64,000 nucleotides of DNA from Planctomycetales bacterium (GCA_030606285.1 JAUWGS010000007.1:41314-105313); one strand, 5' to 3'. Counted from the first letter of the stretch, positions 1 through 9,433 are shown. Notes: generated by a model not told the origin, from the sequence alone. Made by a program: numbers and translations.

Positions 1-253
1 TATCGCCGGTTTCATGCTCGATTCGCGCGTGCTCTTCCGCATCGTCAAGGAGCACTCCCAGATGCTCCTTCGTCCGCCGGTAATGCGTGTGTAGAACGAC
101 AACGCCAGCCAGAAGAAGCACAGCGAACGTCAGTCCCGCAGCGATAAAGGTGAAGATGCCCGACGGGCTCCCTATCGGCGTGTAATACCGGAATAAGACG
201 ACGAAGATGACGACACTAGCGACCGCAAGTAGAAGGATAAAAGCCCAGGCCAT
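1..253 (-). CDS. Partial membrane protein, N-terminal part
   Basis: The minus-strand frame starting at ATG 253 stays open to the left edge, giving 84 residues of a gene that continues outside the window. Two hydrophobic segments (about residues 3-20 and 31-52) are joined by a short loop (RYYTPIGSPSG) and followed by a charged, probably cytoplasmic stretch with RRTKEHLG. A GGAGGAG sequence lies 17 nt before the ATG, which is rather far for a ribosome site. It is divergent from the lipoprotein gene at 369. No family is recognised; the claim rests on the open frame and the two membrane segments. Confidence 0.55.
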   Translation of the reverse strand, partial: MAWAFILLLAVASVVIFVVLFRYYTPIGSPSGIFTFIAAGLTFAVLLLAGVVVLHTHYRRTKEHLGVLLDDAEEHARIEHETGD

Positions 254-356
254 CCTTGGTACCTGGACTACTCCTCCCCAGGGGGTACGAGGTGCAGTGT
301 TCATTACTATTCGATTATATCAGACTGCGATGCTGCTAGTATCCCAAATGTGGGGT

Positions 357-362
357 TATAAT
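357..362 (+). promoter_or_regulatory. -10 element TATAAT of a leaderless transcript
   Basis: TATAAT ends seven bases before the G of GTG at 369, so the predicted +1 is the first base of the start codon. No clear -35 is seen. The position decides the start of the downstream lipoprotein. Confidence 0.55.
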
Positions 363-368
363 CTTCTT

Positions 369-1571
369 GTGGGTCAGAACATACGAGCCAGTTTGCTTCT
401 CTGGATAACACTCGCAGCCTGCGTGCCGCTCCTTTGTGCCTGCCCGCGCCAGGAGACTTCCGAAAAGCTCGCAGCCCCCGGGCGAAAGCCCATGCCCGCC
501 CGGCAGGCGGAGAGGCCACTGGCCCACTTACTGTTTGTGATTCCACCGCCGGATCCGCTCTATCCTGAACGGGAGTACTTCACCTCGGAATTCAGCGCCG
601 CAGCGCAGGACGTGTTTGCCGCCGCAGGCTGGGAATACCGAGAGCTGCGCCTGTACGAGCATCCGATGAACGAGTGGCATGCGGTCATGAAGAAGGAGCT
701 GGACTCCTATCCGATGGTAGTCTTCAGCTACCACCAGATATACATGCCCCTGTTCTGCGACCTGGCAGAACACATTGAGATCCGCGACGCAAGCTATCTG
801 CTCGCGCTAACGCCAGTGAAAGCCGGCGCTTCGTCGCTGATAAACGTACTTGAGTTCCGCACCGAAGAGCTTGGCTTCGTGGCGGGTGCTACGCTCGCGG
901 GGGTCACCGTCTCCAGCCACCTGGCAACGGTCTGTTTTGATGATGAGATTGGCGAACGCTTCACCGCCGGCTTCTATCAGGGCATGACGGAACAGCGCTC
1001 GGGCGCCACTCTCTCAGCCATTGTTGTATCCCGCAGTGACCTGATAGGCCGGGATGACAGTGTTGAGTTGCTGACCACCAGGCTGGAACAGGGAAACCGC
1101 CGCCTGAGTTCAGGGATGAGCATCGATTCGCTCGCCTTCTTCACCGGTCCGCTGGCGGAGCCCTTCATCCTGTCCCTCCCCGCACAGAGCGCAAACGTCA
1201 CTTTCGGGCCGATCCCGAACTACGATATAAAAACCGGCGTTCTCATGACCAGCACTTACATCGACTTTGGCAGGCTGCCCCGGTATCTGGTCGAGAACGC
1301 GGACGGGCTGGGCCTGCTGACGCCGGTCAGGTCCGTGGGGAATGGGCACAAAGTGCTGTCACAGCATCGAGTGCAAATCGGCAGAGCCATACCGTCCCGG
1401 GGCGTGCAGTACATCCCGGTGGGTCTTGCTGACGGAGTCCTCAACTACTCGGGCTTCAGCCACTCCAAACGCTTCCGTGGGTTCCCGGAAGGGCTGGCCT
1501 CGGACATAGACTACTACTACCGCGCCATCTGCATCGGTGAGATCGAGGTATCAGCCGAGCCGCCGAAGTGA
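369..1571 (+). CDS. BMP-family-like periplasmic lipoprotein
   Basis: This 400-residue protein begins with a lipoprotein signal (hydrophobic LLLWITLAACVPLLCAC, lipobox LCAC). The mature part resembles the BMP/PnrA family of ABC transporter substrate-binding lipoproteins: an N-terminal strand (LLFVIPPPD), a central NVLEFRTEELGFVAG segment matching the family's FLAG-type motif, and a late strand-turn GVQYIPVGLADGV. Known members bind nucleosides or similar ligands outside the cell. The start is placed at GTG 369 because a TATAAT element lies exactly where a leaderless +1 would need it; longer in-frame starts at 207 and 330 would run through that promoter. No permease or ATPase genes adjoin, so transport is inferred, and a sensor role is possible. 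Confidence 0.6.
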   Translation: MGQNIRASLLLWITLAACVPLLCACPRQETSEKLAAPGRKPMPARQAERPLAHLLFVIPPPDPLYPEREYFTSEFSAAAQDVFAAAGWEYRELRLYEHPMNEWHAVMKKELDSYPMVVFSYHQIYMPLFCDLAEHIEIRDASYLLALTPVKAGASSLINVLEFRTEELGFVAGATLAGVTVSSHLATVCFDDEIGERFTAGFYQGMTEQRSGATLSAIVVSRSDLIGRDDSVELLTTRLEQGNRRLSSGMSIDSLAFFTGPLAEPFILSLPAQSANVTFGPIPNYDIKTGVLMTSTYIDFGRLPRYLVENADGLGLLTPVRSVGNGHKVLSQHRVQIGRAIPSRGVQYIPVGLADGVLNYSGFSHSKRFRGFPEGLASDIDYYYRAICIGEIEVSAEPPK

Positions 1572-1689
1572 GCGACCGCACAGGTGTTCCCGCGCCCTAC
1601 AGAAGCCACCGGTGGCTCTGCGTGTGCGTGCGCTTCGCCGCTAAAACGGCGGTAAGAACACCTGCGGAAGAGCTCGGCAACGCTTCGCG

Positions 1690-4600
1690 TCAAATGCGCC
1701 TGCGGGCCGGCAATACATGCTCTACTGTCAGGGGCAGTCCAGCAAAAGCCGCTGCGCTCTGTTGCGGATCGAGCATGAACTCCTGCCCCAGGCTTATCTT
1801 CCTCGGCGCGCCACCCGCACGTGGCACAATCAAGAATGCGGGACAATCTCCTTTCGCTCGTTCCAGCCGCTCTCTGAGATCACTTAGCTCCTCTTCACTG
1901 GGTGCACGGTTGAACTTCAGAAGCAGTCTGCCGCCTTCGCCCGATGGTGTTCGCACCTCACCCGCTTCTCCGCCCTCTCCGCGGTAGAGCACAATCTCAC
2001 CCGCATACAGCTTCAGCGCATCAATCAGCGCCTCAAATGCCTCATCGGTGGCATCATCAATGTTGACCGTTCCCTGGATGACGACCTCGTTGCCTTCCTG
2101 CAGCAGATCCGCGCAACGCTCGTATGCCGCCGGTCCGACGACAACGTTGACCGAGTGCTCGACGCTGCAAAGGCGCGCAAGCGCGTATATCTGCTTCCGG
2201 CGAGAAACGAGCACACGTATGTCGTCGAGCACGCCGCCCAGGCGCACTCTGGCGTCAGATAGATACAGCCCCCGCTCCTCCAGCTTCCGGTGCAGGTCTG
2301 AAATCTGCATCACCCGCTCGTCGCGCAGCACCGCAGCCCTCTCATATGGATTGTGCGTCAGATAGACGCCGATGCTCTCTTTCTCCATGCGGGCAATCGC
2401 CTCAGGCGGGGTCGCTTGGTCAGCCCTCGCGGCTGTCGGTGACGAAGATTCGAACATCGCAATCTGGTTATGATGAGTCCTCCGGGACAGGTAGTTTTCA
2501 AGATTGCGCAGAAGCTCACCCCGATCCATGCCGAACTCGTCAAAAGCGCCCGCACGGATCATAAACTCAAGGGCGGTCTTATTTACCTTCTGGCCGTCAA
2601 CGCGTTCAAGGAACTCCTCAACTGATTCGAACCGGCTGCCGGCATCGCGAACCCGGACTATCTCGTCCACCGCCGAGCGCCCGACGTGCTTGATACCGCC
2701 CAGGCCGAACACAATGCGCTTTTTTGCATCCGACACGAAATCGAAAGCCGAAAGATTCACGCTTGGCGGCACGACCTCAATGCCGAGCTTCTGGCATTCC
2801 TGCAGCGCGGCGGCCAGCTTGGCGGAGTCGTGAATGTAGGTGTTCATCAGCGCCGCAAGGAAGTGGTGCGGGTAGTAATACTTCAGGTAGGCTGTCTGGT
2901 AGGAAAGGTAGGCGTAGCAGGCCGAATGTGCCTTGTTGAAGCCGTAGCCTGCGAACTTCGCCATCATGTCCCATATCTCCACGGCCTTGCCTTTGGCGAC
3001 TCCCCGTTCCACCGCTCCGCTGATGAAGCGCTCCTTGTCCCGGCCCATCAGCTCGAGAATCTTCTTGCCCATCGCTTTGCGCAGAACGTCCGCTTCGCCA
3101 AGCGTGTAGCCCGCGAGCCGCTGGGCGATCTGCATGACCTGTTCCTGGTAGAGCAGGACGCCGTTCGTAGGCGCCAGCACCGGCTCGAGTTCGGGCAAAG
3201 GCAGTCGCACCAGATCGGGTTCCCTGCGGTTGGCGGTGTATATGGAGACCATTCCGCCCTGCAGCGGCCCGGGACGGTTCAGTGCGTTGAGCGCCGTGAG
3301 ATCCTCCAGTGTTGAAGGATGCGTCTCCCGCATCACGCGCACGATGTGCGGCGCCTCAAACTGGAAGACGCCGAAGCAGTTCCCCGCAGAATATATGTTC
3401 TCGTAGACAGCCTGGTCATCGAAGGGGATCTCGTCGACATTCACTTCGACTCCGTCCACCTCGCGCACGTAACGGACCGACTTATCGATGGTTGTAAGGG
3501 TCTTGAGACCCAGGAAGTCGAACTTGAGCAATCCCACTTTCGTCAGTGCGCCCATCTCATACTGCGTCACCAGCATATCTGAGTCCTTGACTGCCCTCAG
3601 AGGAACGTACTCCGCCAGCGGGCGGTCAGCCAGCACTACTCCCGCTGCGTGAACCGACACGTGGCTCACAAGGCCCTCGAGCTTCTCCGCTTCCTTCACC
3701 AGGTCATGCGCCGCGCGGTCGCGCCTGAGCAGATCGGCAAGCTCCGGATTGGCCTCAATCGCCTTGCGGATAGTGATGTTAAGGCCTGTGATCAGCTTGG
3801 TAATGCGGTCAACATACGCATACTCGTAACCCTTAACGCGCCCAACCGCCTTAACAACCGCCCGCGCTTTCAGCGAGGAAAACGTAATTATCTGCGCCAC
3901 GTTGCCGTCTCCGTAGCGCTCTTTGACATAGTCGATAATCTCTTCGCGGCGCTCGTAGCAGAAGTCGAGGTCGAAATCAGGAAACTCTACCCGCTCCTTG
4001 TTCAGGAACCGTTCGAAATACAGGCCGTGCGCCAGCGGATCCAGTTTCGTTATGTACAGGCAGTATGAAACAAGGACGCCAGCGGCCGAGCCGCGCCCCG
4101 GGCCCACCGGAACGCTCTGCTCGCGTGCATGGCGCATGAGATCCCACACAATGATGAACAGAGCTGCGAAGCCCGCTGTGATGATGACCGAGAGCTCCTC
4201 TTCCAGGCGCTCGGTTACAGCCTGAGGCAATTCCTGCCCGAAGCGCTCACGTGCTCCTGCATATGCCAGTTGCCGCAAGAAGTCATCCAGCGAGATCTCG
4301 CCATGCTCCTCCGGCAGCTCGAATGTGGGGAAGTGCACGCGGCTGTCTGTGATGTCCACGTCGCACTGGCGCGCGATCTTAGTTGTCGCGGAAAGGGCCT
4401 GCGGATGCTCTGGAAACGCCTTCGCCATTTCCTCGTAAGATTTAATGTAGTAGTGCGGGCCCGAGAAGCGCATCCGGTCCTTATCGTCCACCTTGCTGCG
4501 GGTTTGAAGACATAGCGCGATGTCGTGAGCCGTTGCGTCTTCCGCCTCGACGTAGTGGCTGTCGTTGGTGGCCACGACCTGCAACCCGAACTGCTTCGCC

Positions 4601-5178
4601 TGATCCAGCAGGAACGCGCGCGATGTGGCCTCCTCCTCCAGGCTGTGGTTTTGCAGCTCCAGGTAGAAGCGCTCAGTGCCGAAAAGGTCGGCGTAACGCT
4701 GGATCTCCGCCCTTGCGGATTCCTCGCCCTCGCGCAGCAGCGCGCCGTTCACCACGCCGGACAGGCACGCCGAAAGCGCAATCAAACCCGATTTGTATTC
4801 GCTGAGAATCTCAAAATCTACCCGCGGGCGGTAGTAGTAGCCCACAGTGAAGCCGAGCGTTACCAGCTTCACCAGGTTCCGGTATCCCTCATGATTCATG
4901 CACAGAAGCACGAGATGCCGGTTGTACCTGTCGAGGTCGCTGTCGCGGTCGGTGCATTGCCTGGGCGCCACATAGACCTCGCAGCCGATGATGGGATGCA
5001 GCTCCGCAGCCTTCATCTGCACGTAGAAATCCACCGCACCGTAGAGGTTCCCATGGTCGGTCAGCGCGAACGAGTTCTGCCCGATGCTTTTCAGGCGCTC
5101 GATGATCCGGGGAAACGTCGAGATGCCGTCGAGCAGCGAGTACTGCGAGTGGTTATGCAGATGTACGAAGCTCGTCAT
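1690..5178 (-). CDS. dnaE: DNA polymerase III alpha subunit
   Basis: This is the replicative polymerase of 1162 residues. An N-terminal PHP domain shows HLHNHSQYSLLDG and DHGNLYG. The polymerase core has GPGRGSAAG and PDFDLDF near residue 400, with the third catalytic aspartate in LKFDFLG near 552, matching the known spacing in DnaE. The thumb/fingers motif YGFNKAHSACYAY follows. An OB-fold-like C-terminus begins near residue 980 (VRLGGVLDDIRVLVSRRKQ). ATG 5178 is preferred; GTG 5181 is the alternative. AAGAGG lies directly before it. The gene starts 11 bp after the M20 hydrolase stop, so the two are probably cotranscribed. The family identification is secure. Confidence 0.97.
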   Translation of the reverse strand: MTSFVHLHNHSQYSLLDGISTFPRIIERLKSIGQNSFALTDHGNLYGAVDFYVQMKAAELHPIIGCEVYVAPRQCTDRDSDLDRYNRHLVLLCMNHEGYRNLVKLVTLGFTVGYYYRPRVDFEILSEYKSGLIALSACLSGVVNGALLREGEESARAEIQRYADLFGTERFYLELQNHSLEEEATSRAFLLDQAKQFGLQVVATNDSHYVEAEDATAHDIALCLQTRSKVDDKDRMRFSGPHYYIKSYEEMAKAFPEHPQALSATTKIARQCDVDITDSRVHFPTFELPEEHGEISLDDFLRQLAYAGARERFGQELPQAVTERLEEELSVIITAGFAALFIIVWDLMRHAREQSVPVGPGRGSAAGVLVSYCLYITKLDPLAHGLYFERFLNKERVEFPDFDLDFCYERREEIIDYVKERYGDGNVAQIITFSSLKARAVVKAVGRVKGYEYAYVDRITKLITGLNITIRKAIEANPELADLLRRDRAAHDLVKEAEKLEGLVSHVSVHAAGVVLADRPLAEYVPLRAVKDSDMLVTQYEMGALTKVGLLKFDFLGLKTLTTIDKSVRYVREVDGVEVNVDEIPFDDQAVYENIYSAGNCFGVFQFEAPHIVRVMRETHPSTLEDLTALNALNRPGPLQGGMVSIYTANRREPDLVRLPLPELEPVLAPTNGVLLYQEQVMQIAQRLAGYTLGEADVLRKAMGKKILELMGRDKERFISGAVERGVAKGKAVEIWDMMAKFAGYGFNKAHSACYAYLSYQTAYLKYYYPHHFLAALMNTYIHDSAKLAAALQECQKLGIEVVPPSVNLSAFDFVSDAKKRIVFGLGGIKHVGRSAVDEIVRVRDAGSRFESVEEFLERVDGQKVNKTALEFMIRAGAFDEFGMDRGELLRNLENYLSRRTHHNQIAMFESSSPTAARADQATPPEAIARMEKESIGVYLTHNPYERAAVLRDERVMQISDLHRKLEERGLYLSDARVRLGGVLDDIRVLVSRRKQIYALARLCSVEHSVNVVVGPAAYERCADLLQEGNEVVIQGTVNIDDATDEAFEALIDALKLYAGEIVLYRGEGGEAGEVRTPSGEGGRLLLKFNRAPSEEELSDLRERLERAKGDCPAFLIVPRAGGAPRKISLGQEFMLDPQQSAAAFAGLPLTVEHVLPARRRI

Positions 5179-5189
5179 CACCTCTTAGT

Positions 5190-6404
5190 TCAGCGCTTGC
5201 CCCGGCTCAAGTATTCCATCGTGACTCTGACGTACAGCTCTACGCCGCTCGGAAGCACGTCTTCGTCCATATCGAACTTCGGGTGGTGGTGCGGATACAC
5301 AATCCCTTTAGCCGGATTCTTGGCGCCGACGTAGACGAATACTGATGGCACCTGCTCCGCGTAGCGCGAGAAATCCTCGCCGCCCATGGACGGCTCCGCG
5401 TCCACCACCTTGCGCGCGCCTACTATCTGTTTGGCAATGCCGCGCACGAATTCCGCCTTGGTCTTGTCGTTAACCGTAGCCCCAAGCATCCGGCGGAAGT
5501 CTATCTCGACCTTGCAGCCGAGCGCCCGCGCGGTGCCGCGGGACACCGTTTTGAGCTGGCGCTCCACCAGGTTGCGCACATCCTTGTGGAACGTGCGGAC
5601 GGTGCCCTTCATCGTCGCTCTGGGCGGGATGATGTTAAAGGCGGTTCCCGCATTGATCGACGCCACTGTGAGCACCGCGGGCAGGAGGGGATTGACGTTG
5701 CGGGAGACCACGGTCTGGAGATTCATCACGATGGACGCCGCGGCAACCACCGGGTCAGCGCTCTTGTGCGGATACGCGGCGTGCCCCCCAACTCCAATGA
5801 CGTCAATCGTGAACTCGTCCACCGCCGCCATGCACGGACCGTCCAGGGCCGCCATCTTTCCGGCTTCCATCGGCAACCACACGTGCGTTGCGAACGCGAA
5901 ATCCACCTTTGGACTGTTCAGCACGCCTGCCTTGACCATCGCGCCGCCGCCGTCAGCGCCCTCCTCGCCGGGCTGGAAGCAAAGCTTCACCTTCCCGCCG
6001 GGAAGCCCGGTCTTTTTCAGCACCTTCGCGGTGCAAAGCAGCATCGCGACGTGCGAGTCGTGCCCGCAGGCGTGCATCGTCCCCGGCTTCAGGCTCACAT
6101 ATGAGTGCGTGTTTTCTTCGGTAACGGGCAGCGCGTCCATATCGGCCCGCAGCATTATCGTCGGGCCGGGCTTTCCCGAGTCGATAAGGCCAACGACGCC
6201 GGTCTCGGCCAGCCGCTTCGTAGGTATCTTGAGCCGCTTTAAGTACTTCTCGACGAACTTCGCGGTCTCGTATTCCTCAAACGCGACCTCGGGATGCTGA
6301 TGTATGTGCCGCCGGAGCTCGACAACCTCGCCGGCGAGGGCGGCAACTTCGGGCGACAATTTGGCCTTAGCCATCGATGCGGACTTGGATTTCCTTCGCG
6401 GCAT
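5190..6404 (-). CDS. M20 family amidohydrolase
   Basis: This 404-residue metal-dependent hydrolase belongs to the M20D family (IAA-amino-acid hydrolase, hippurate hydrolase, N-acetyldiaminopimelate deacetylase). Motifs in order are RRHIHQHPE, LRADMDALPVTEE, MHACGHDSH with the Cys and His metal ligands, FQPGEEGADGG with the catalytic Glu pair, and the C-terminal SMGGEDF. The dimerisation lid lies between them (GVGGHAAYPHKSADP). ATG 6404 is chosen because AGGAG sits nine bases upstream; the longer frame from 6437 lacks a site. It would cleave an amide bond of an acylated amino acid in the cytoplasm, but the substrate cannot be read from sequence. It lies just upstream of dnaE with no functional link evident. 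Confidence 0.9.
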   Translation of the reverse strand: MPRRKSKSASMAKAKLSPEVAALAGEVVELRRHIHQHPEVAFEEYETAKFVEKYLKRLKIPTKRLAETGVVGLIDSGKPGPTIMLRADMDALPVTEENTHSYVSLKPGTMHACGHDSHVAMLLCTAKVLKKTGLPGGKVKLCFQPGEEGADGGGAMVKAGVLNSPKVDFAFATHVWLPMEAGKMAALDGPCMAAVDEFTIDVIGVGGHAAYPHKSADPVVAAASIVMNLQTVVSRNVNPLLPAVLTVASINAGTAFNIIPPRATMKGTVRTFHKDVRNLVERQLKTVSRGTARALGCKVEIDFRRMLGATVNDKTKAEFVRGIAKQIVGARKVVDAEPSMGGEDFSRYAEQVPSVFVYVGAKNPAKGIVYPHHHPKFDMDEDVLPSGVELYVRVTMEYLSRGKR

Positions 6405-6507
6405 AAAACGGGACTCCTGGCAATGGACTATGCCCATAATACCACGCTTGCGGGCAAGCTCAACGGCGCGCTGTGCGGGTAAAGAGGAATCCCTGGGTGT
6501 CCTCTCG

Positions 6508-7206
6508 CTACATCTGAGACACGAGCTTTGCCAGCTCCGAGAGAAACGCGTTATCGCATCCCGCGTCCACGTGATTGGAGTTCCACAGCCCGGACTGGCA
6601 GACCTTTTCTCGGTCGCTGCACCTGCCCAGCCAGGCCTTAGATGGCCGGTCGATTGCTCCCGACTCCGGTTTCCCCCAGTTGCTCAACAGAGCTATCGAG
6701 TTTCGCTCGATGCACCCCCGAAGGCTCCTTGGCGACGGTTCATCGTCGACTTCCAGCCAGAGGAAGGGCATTGCGCCGATGTATGCGGAGACTTTTTTCT
6801 CCAACGCCAGCTCGCGCTCCCGAACCTCCTTTGGCGCGGAACTCCTCTGTCCCCAGCTTGGCACGCGCGGCGTGCCGTCCCGCCGCATCAATGCTGCACC
6901 CACCAGCAGGCGGAAAATCGAGCCGCGATGGTTACCCCCGCCACTCTTTATACCTTTGTGATTTCTCAGCCGCTTCCGCAATGTCGTGCGTGAGCCTTCT
7001 TTCAGCGCATGCGTTCCCACGCGAACAACTCTGAGACCTGAGCCGGAATCGCTTCTTAGTTCGCTTTTCTCGAAGAAGAAATAGACGCCCCGCCGGGGCC
7101 AGCTCATTTTCCCGTCACAAGCTGCGAGCTTGCGGCATCCACCGACGCGCTCCTTAAGCTTGGCCAGCGTCTCGTAGAAACGCACAAGGTCTCGTAGCCT
7201 ATCCAT
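6508..7206 (-). CDS. GIY-YIG-like domain protein
   Basis: This 232-residue protein has a GIY-YIG-like core: RGVYFFFEKSE (GVY strand), RVVRVGTHAL (VG strand) and TTLRKRLRNHKG (Arg helix). It matches a conserved hypothetical family I recognise by the VRVGTHAL pattern. The canonical YIG is replaced by RVG. The C-terminal half contains FLWLEVDDEPS and a CIERNSIALLSN helix and has no function I can name. The start at ATG 7206 has only a weak upstream site (GATAAAG). It follows the lipoprotein gene on the same strand with a 36-bp gap. Nuclease activity is inferred from the fold only. Confidence 0.6.
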   Translation of the reverse strand: MDRLRDLVRFYETLAKLKERVGGCRKLAACDGKMSWPRRGVYFFFEKSELRSDSGSGLRVVRVGTHALKEGSRTTLRKRLRNHKGIKSGGGNHRGSIFRLLVGAALMRRDGTPRVPSWGQRSSAPKEVRERELALEKKVSAYIGAMPFLWLEVDDEPSPRSLRGCIERNSIALLSNWGKPESGAIDRPSKAWLGRCSDREKVCQSGLWNSNHVDAGCDNAFLSELAKLVSQM

Positions 7207-7242
7207 ACTTTATCTGTTGGTTGAGCTATCGCTTTTGCTCTT

Positions 7243-8043
7243 CTAAGTCATAAGATTCCAAACCTGAATCCCCTCGGCAATTATGCCGTTGACACCGTAG
7301 AGCCGAATGTATACCAGGTGACGCTCACCCGGATCTGGAAGTAGCGAGCTATCGTTACGGTCAAAGTAAGCGAGGATGTCAGCATCAGTTACGACTTGCA
7401 TGTATGCGTTTCCGGGTGAAAACTCGGTCTTGGTGAAGTCGAACGGCTTGCCCGATATCGGACTTGCCCACCACAGCTTACGCATCAATGAGAGTTCGCT
7501 TCCCGGTTCACGAAGAATATCCTGATCGAAGGATGATAACTCCCAGGGGCCCTCCGGTGTCCTGCCGCGCTCCAAGTAGAAATTTAGTATCGATTGCGTA
7601 AAATTCGCCCGATTACAGCTGAAGAGTCGTTTATTGTTGATACTGGTGACCAGTCCATACAAAGCCATCTCCTCGGCATCGAGGTCGGTGAGCAGCCCAT
7701 ACAAAGCCATCTTCTCGGCATCTGTAAGTTCATCATACGGAACTATGGGTGAGTGAAAGGTCATATTGCCACGGTCCCTGAAATCCGGGCCCTCTCCTCT
7801 GAGGTGGGCGAAGTACTCCGGGTCATGCGATTGAATCTCGAACTGCGAGAAATCGATGCCGAGAGAACTGGCGGAAAAGCTTTGCCAAGCATCGATGCTC
7901 GCCTCCCGTTGCGCAGAAGACGGGGTATTGATTGCCTTCGTCTTCTCCGTCGCCGGATTGCTACATCCGGCAGCCAGTACCACAAGTATTGCTGCTACCA
8001 TTGCCAGCGCTGATGCCAAACCGATAAGCCTTGACTGAATCAT
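7243..8043 (-). CDS. Lipoprotein with an internal 14-residue tandem repeat
   Basis: This 266-residue protein has a lipoprotein signal ending in LAAGC. AAGGAGG lies nine bases before ATG 8043. The mature part has no family I recognise. It contains two adjacent 14-residue units, EKMALYGLLTDLDA and EEMALYGLVTSINN, encoded by a 42-bp tandem duplication. The C-terminal third (GNAYMQVVTDADILAYFDR, then LVYIRLYGVNG) resembles small secreted proteins with a pseudopilin-like C-terminus, but this is weak. It is probably anchored to the membrane on the outside. It heads a short leftward group with the GIY-YIG-like gene. Confidence 0.6.
   Translation of the reverse strand: MIQSRLIGLASALAMVAAILVVLAAGCSNPATEKTKAINTPSSAQREASIDAWQSFSASSLGIDFSQFEIQSHDPEYFAHLRGEGPDFRDRGNMTFHSPIVPYDELTDAEKMALYGLLTDLDAEEMALYGLVTSINNKRLFSCNRANFTQSILNFYLERGRTPEGPWELSSFDQDILREPGSELSLMRKLWWASPISGKPFDFTKTEFSPGNAYMQVVTDADILAYFDRNDSSLLPDPGERHLVYIRLYGVNGIIAEGIQVWNLMT
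7645..7728 (-). repeat. Two-copy 42-bp tandem duplication in a lipoprotein gene
   Basis: Copies at 7645-7686 and 7687-7728 share a block including CCATACAAAGCCAT with few differences. The unit is 42 bp, which keeps the frame and adds 14 residues. Confidence 0.8.
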
Positions 8044-8326
8044 AATGTAATTCCTCCTTGCCGCCTAATTGACGGCAGTGATAATTCCCTCTCCCATTGA
8101 TATGTCCATTTACCTTATCGTGCCTACTCAACTTCACCGATTAAGGGTCAGGACTGATACACACACAGCAGTTCTCAATTTGCATACGTATGATATTATC
8201 GCGCCACATCGTTAGAGGAGGGCACGAGCGACAATCGTACACATCGTAAGCAACATCTACCCAGATTTTACAGCCTGGTTCGGAGCCTGGGCCGTAGTGA
8301 TGGTTCTTGTAATGAACTTCTTCGTG

Positions 8327-8512
8327 CTAGGTCTCACCCAAGCAGGCGTCATCGCACTCATAAAGGTTATGCTCGCCCTGGCTGATGTAGTCAAAAACTT
8401 GCCCGTCGCAACCATCGCAGATTGCAAGGGCGCTTATTGATAAGACCAAGACTGCCAGCAGCGTCAGAATCGCGACCGCTGCGATGAGCGCATTCGCTCT
8501 TTCATACACCAT
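8327..8512 (-). CDS. Small single-pass membrane protein with Cys-rich tail
   Basis: A 61-residue protein from ATG 8512, with GGAGGT eight bases upstream; the earlier in-frame ATG at 8536 would put this site inside the gene. A charged start (MVYERAN) is followed by one long hydrophobic segment (ALIAAVAILTLLAVLVLSIS) and a short outer tail with CDGCDG and ECDDAC, four cysteines that could bind metal or form disulfides. No family is recognised. The stretch 8044-8326 upstream of the next gene holds nothing I can support. Confidence 0.5.
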   Translation of the reverse strand: MVYERANALIAAVAILTLLAVLVLSISALAICDGCDGQVFDYISQGEHNLYECDDACLGET

Positions 8513-8897
8513 AGATTCATACCTCCGATTGCACATCTCGCGTTGTTATTTTACCCCCCGCTGACTGGTATGTCAATGGCACGCATAGTCACCGAACGCG
8601 GCGGCCATACCCTCCGGCCACGCGCAGAGCGTCCGGTGGCCTTAGTTGGTGGCATCCCGCGTTTCGCGGGATGGCTTGTGCGAAATCACGGGCGGGACCC
8701 ACCGATGCCAAGGCTATGGCGGGCAAGCGCCCGTGCCATCGACAATATACTCAGATTCTAGAAGGCGGGGCGCCCTTCGGGTCTGAGCCTCCCTTCGAGC
8801 CTGAGCCTCAGAGCCAAAGGCAGGGTCGAAGACGGAGTCCCCGCCCTACAGGGAGGCCCGGAATCCGGTCTAAGCAATAGAGACGGCCGTGTGGCGG
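8513..8897 (+). repeat. Repeat-rich intergenic spacer
   Basis: This 385-bp gap has no convincing gene. It holds a perfect nine-base hairpin (CATCCCGCG, loop TTT, CGCGGGATG at 8653-8673). At 8761-8853 there is a longer element opening with AAGGCGGGG and closing with CCCCGCCCTACAGGG, the same borders as the palindromes at 13337 and 13423. These look like dispersed palindromic repeats. Confidence 0.6.
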
Positions 8898-8903
8898 TAT
8901 AAT
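8898..8903 (+). promoter_or_regulatory. -10 element TATAAT for def
   Basis: TATAAT predicts +1 at 8910, leaving a two-base leader before ATG 8912, so the def mRNA would be essentially leaderless. Confidence 0.6.
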
Positions 8904-8911
8904 CTGTGGGC

Positions 8912-9433
8912 ATGTCTCTTATCGAAATAGTCACGTATCCGGCGGAGGTTCTCACGAAGACCGCGCGGAAGGTCGGGCGCGGGGACATCGAGCGCGTTCG
9001 CAAACTGGTCCACGATATGGCGGAGACGATGATCGAAGGCGAGGGCATCGGGCTCGCCGCCAACCAGGTGGACGAGCTTTTGCGGGTAATCGTAGTCAGA
9101 GACCTTGAAGCCGATGAAGTCCACTACTACCTCAATCCCACAATCACCAAAGGGCACGGGGAAGAGCTGGGCGAAGAGGGCTGCCTGTCGTTCCCGGGGC
9201 TGGCAGGCCTGATACCCCGGTACGAGCAGGTAACAGTCAAGTTCCAGGACCTGGATTTGAAGATCTACAAGATTGAGCTGGAGGGCTTGCCCGCCAGGAC
9301 GGTACAGCACGAAATAGACCACCTTAACGGGATTACCATCAAGGACCGCAGCACGGTGGAGCTCTACCATCGCGAGGAAGAAGAGGACGAAGAAAGCAGG
9401 CGCCCAGGTAAGCGGCATGCTGTGCTAAACTAG
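8912..9433 (+). CDS. def: Peptide deformylase
   Basis: This 173-residue enzyme removes the formyl group from the initiator methionine of new proteins. All three family motifs are present: GIGLAANQV (G-x-G-x-A-A-x-Q), EEGCLSFPG (the metal-binding Cys) and QHEIDHLNG (the HExxH metal site). The C-terminus is an acidic tail (YHREEEEDEESRR). ATG 8912 is used rather than GTG 8906 because the predicted transcript begins at about 8910. Its stop codon overlaps the promoter of ruvB. Confidence 0.96.
   Translation: MSLIEIVTYPAEVLTKTARKVGRGDIERVRKLVHDMAETMIEGEGIGLAANQVDELLRVIVVRDLEADEVHYYLNPTITKGHGEELGEEGCLSFPGLAGLIPRYEQVTVKFQDLDLKIYKIELEGLPARTVQHEIDHLNGITIKDRSTVELYHREEEEDEESRRPGKRHAVLN
9426..9431 (+). 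promoter_or_regulatory. -10 element TAAACT for ruvB, inside the end of def
   Basis: The extended element TGCTAAACT covers the last codons and stop of def. The predicted +1 is 9438, the A of the ruvB ATG, giving a leaderless mRNA. Confidence 0.55.

Noticed and set aside
3319..3582. Plus-strand frame inside dnaE
   Set aside because: Shadow of the DnaE coding strand; no independent evidence.
4525..5334. 269-residue open frame antisense to dnaE
   Set aside because: It lies opposite conserved DnaE sequence and has no recognisable protein features.
8234..8440. Plus-strand hydrophobic frame of 68 codons
   Set aside because: It has no usable start or ribosome site and lies opposite the better-supported small membrane gene at 8327-8512.
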